Shown: positions 48,398 through 48,656 of the stretch, one piece after another
How positions within the stretch are numbered: position 1 is the stretch's first letter
How the letters are laid out: each line of letters starts with the position of its first letter
Assembly (NCBI GenBank): GCA_030750465.1
Contig: JASMHZ010000007.1
Span: 1 to 48,656, forward strand
Source: Candidatus Peribacteraceae bacterium
Lineage (GTDB): Bacteria; Patescibacteriota; Gracilibacteria; Peribacterales; Peribacteraceae
Direction: 5' to 3'
Length of the DNA stretch: 48,656 nt
Program-made: the position numbers and the translations under genes
Notes under the pieces: generated by a model
Databases searched by the model: none
Told to the model about the DNA's origin: nothing
The model's input: only the letters and a program-made list of their open reading frames with translations

Positions 48398-48424
48398 CCC
48401 CTCATCTGCATTGTGGATGAGGGG
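48398..48424 (+). terminator. terminator-like hairpin after the tRNA-like gene
   Basis: CCCCTCATC TGCATTGTG GATGAGGGG, followed by CTGTTT. Confidence 0.55.
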
Positions 48425-48465
48425 CTGTTTAGAATGTTGCTCCACTCAAGTATTTCAAGAGCCAA

Positions 48466-48497
48466 CTGGTTCCAACTCTTTCCCACCATCTCCACCA
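48466..48497 (+). repeat. 32-nt att-like motif, copy 3
   Basis: CTGGTTCCAACTCTTTCCCACCATCTCCACCA; last 11 nt identical to the tmRNA 3' end. Confidence 0.65.
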
Positions 48498-48656
48498 TCT
48501 ACTTTTGGCTTAAATAAGCCATTAATTTATATATTTGTCAAAAGATAATAGAGTTGTATAATAAAAATATGTCTACAAACCTGCATTTACCCCTCAAATG
48601 CATCACTTTGGTGAGGTGAAATAGGATGATCGCAGGAGATTGTGTACTAACATTAC

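Noticed and set aside
48249-48548. ORFs over the tRNA-like gene (VAQLVEHRF..., RRSLVRVQP)
   Set aside because: Typical spurious translations of tRNA sequence.
1-48656. Alternative genetic code (UGA read as glycine, as in some CPR groups)
   Set aside because: TGA ends genes at positions matching paralog ends (e.g. 26353, 27783), and the long housekeeping ORFs contain no required in-frame TGA.

Overview
The window looks like one contiguous piece of a bacterial chromosome using the standard code (TGA used as stop). It is probably a CPR/Patescibacteria-like lineage, but that is inferred from gene style only. Housekeeping genes include asnS, alaS (short form), argS, an rpoD-like sigma factor, a two-subunit ATP-citrate lyase, tRNA-Asn and an unlabelled tmRNA (ssrA). 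Between these lie glycosyltransferase-C membrane proteins, FG-GAP surface proteins and two accessory regions. Region A (about 13.3-19.7 kb) sits between tRNA-Asn and asnS. It carries a large serine recombinase that runs into the tRNA, a terminase-small-subunit-like remnant, FkbM and glycosyltransferase genes, and mosaic gene debris. Region B (44.5-48.5 kb) lies directly downstream of ssrA. It looks like a tandem series of short units, each ending in a copy or degenerate copy of the ssrA 3' end (...TCTCCACCA), with no integrase in the window. Its last unit is about 308 bp: a promoter-like sequence, a tRNA-like gene with a ~46-nt hairpin inserted in the anticodon loop, a terminator-like hairpin, and the att-like motif. 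Other notable signals are a C-x28-C 'RV..RF....M..RVN.R..KRF' motif shared by three secreted proteins, many 7-nt-period repeat arrays (some inside genes), palindromes inside alaS, and two 36-nt hairpins whose stems co-vary. All calls come from reading the sequence; no searches were run.
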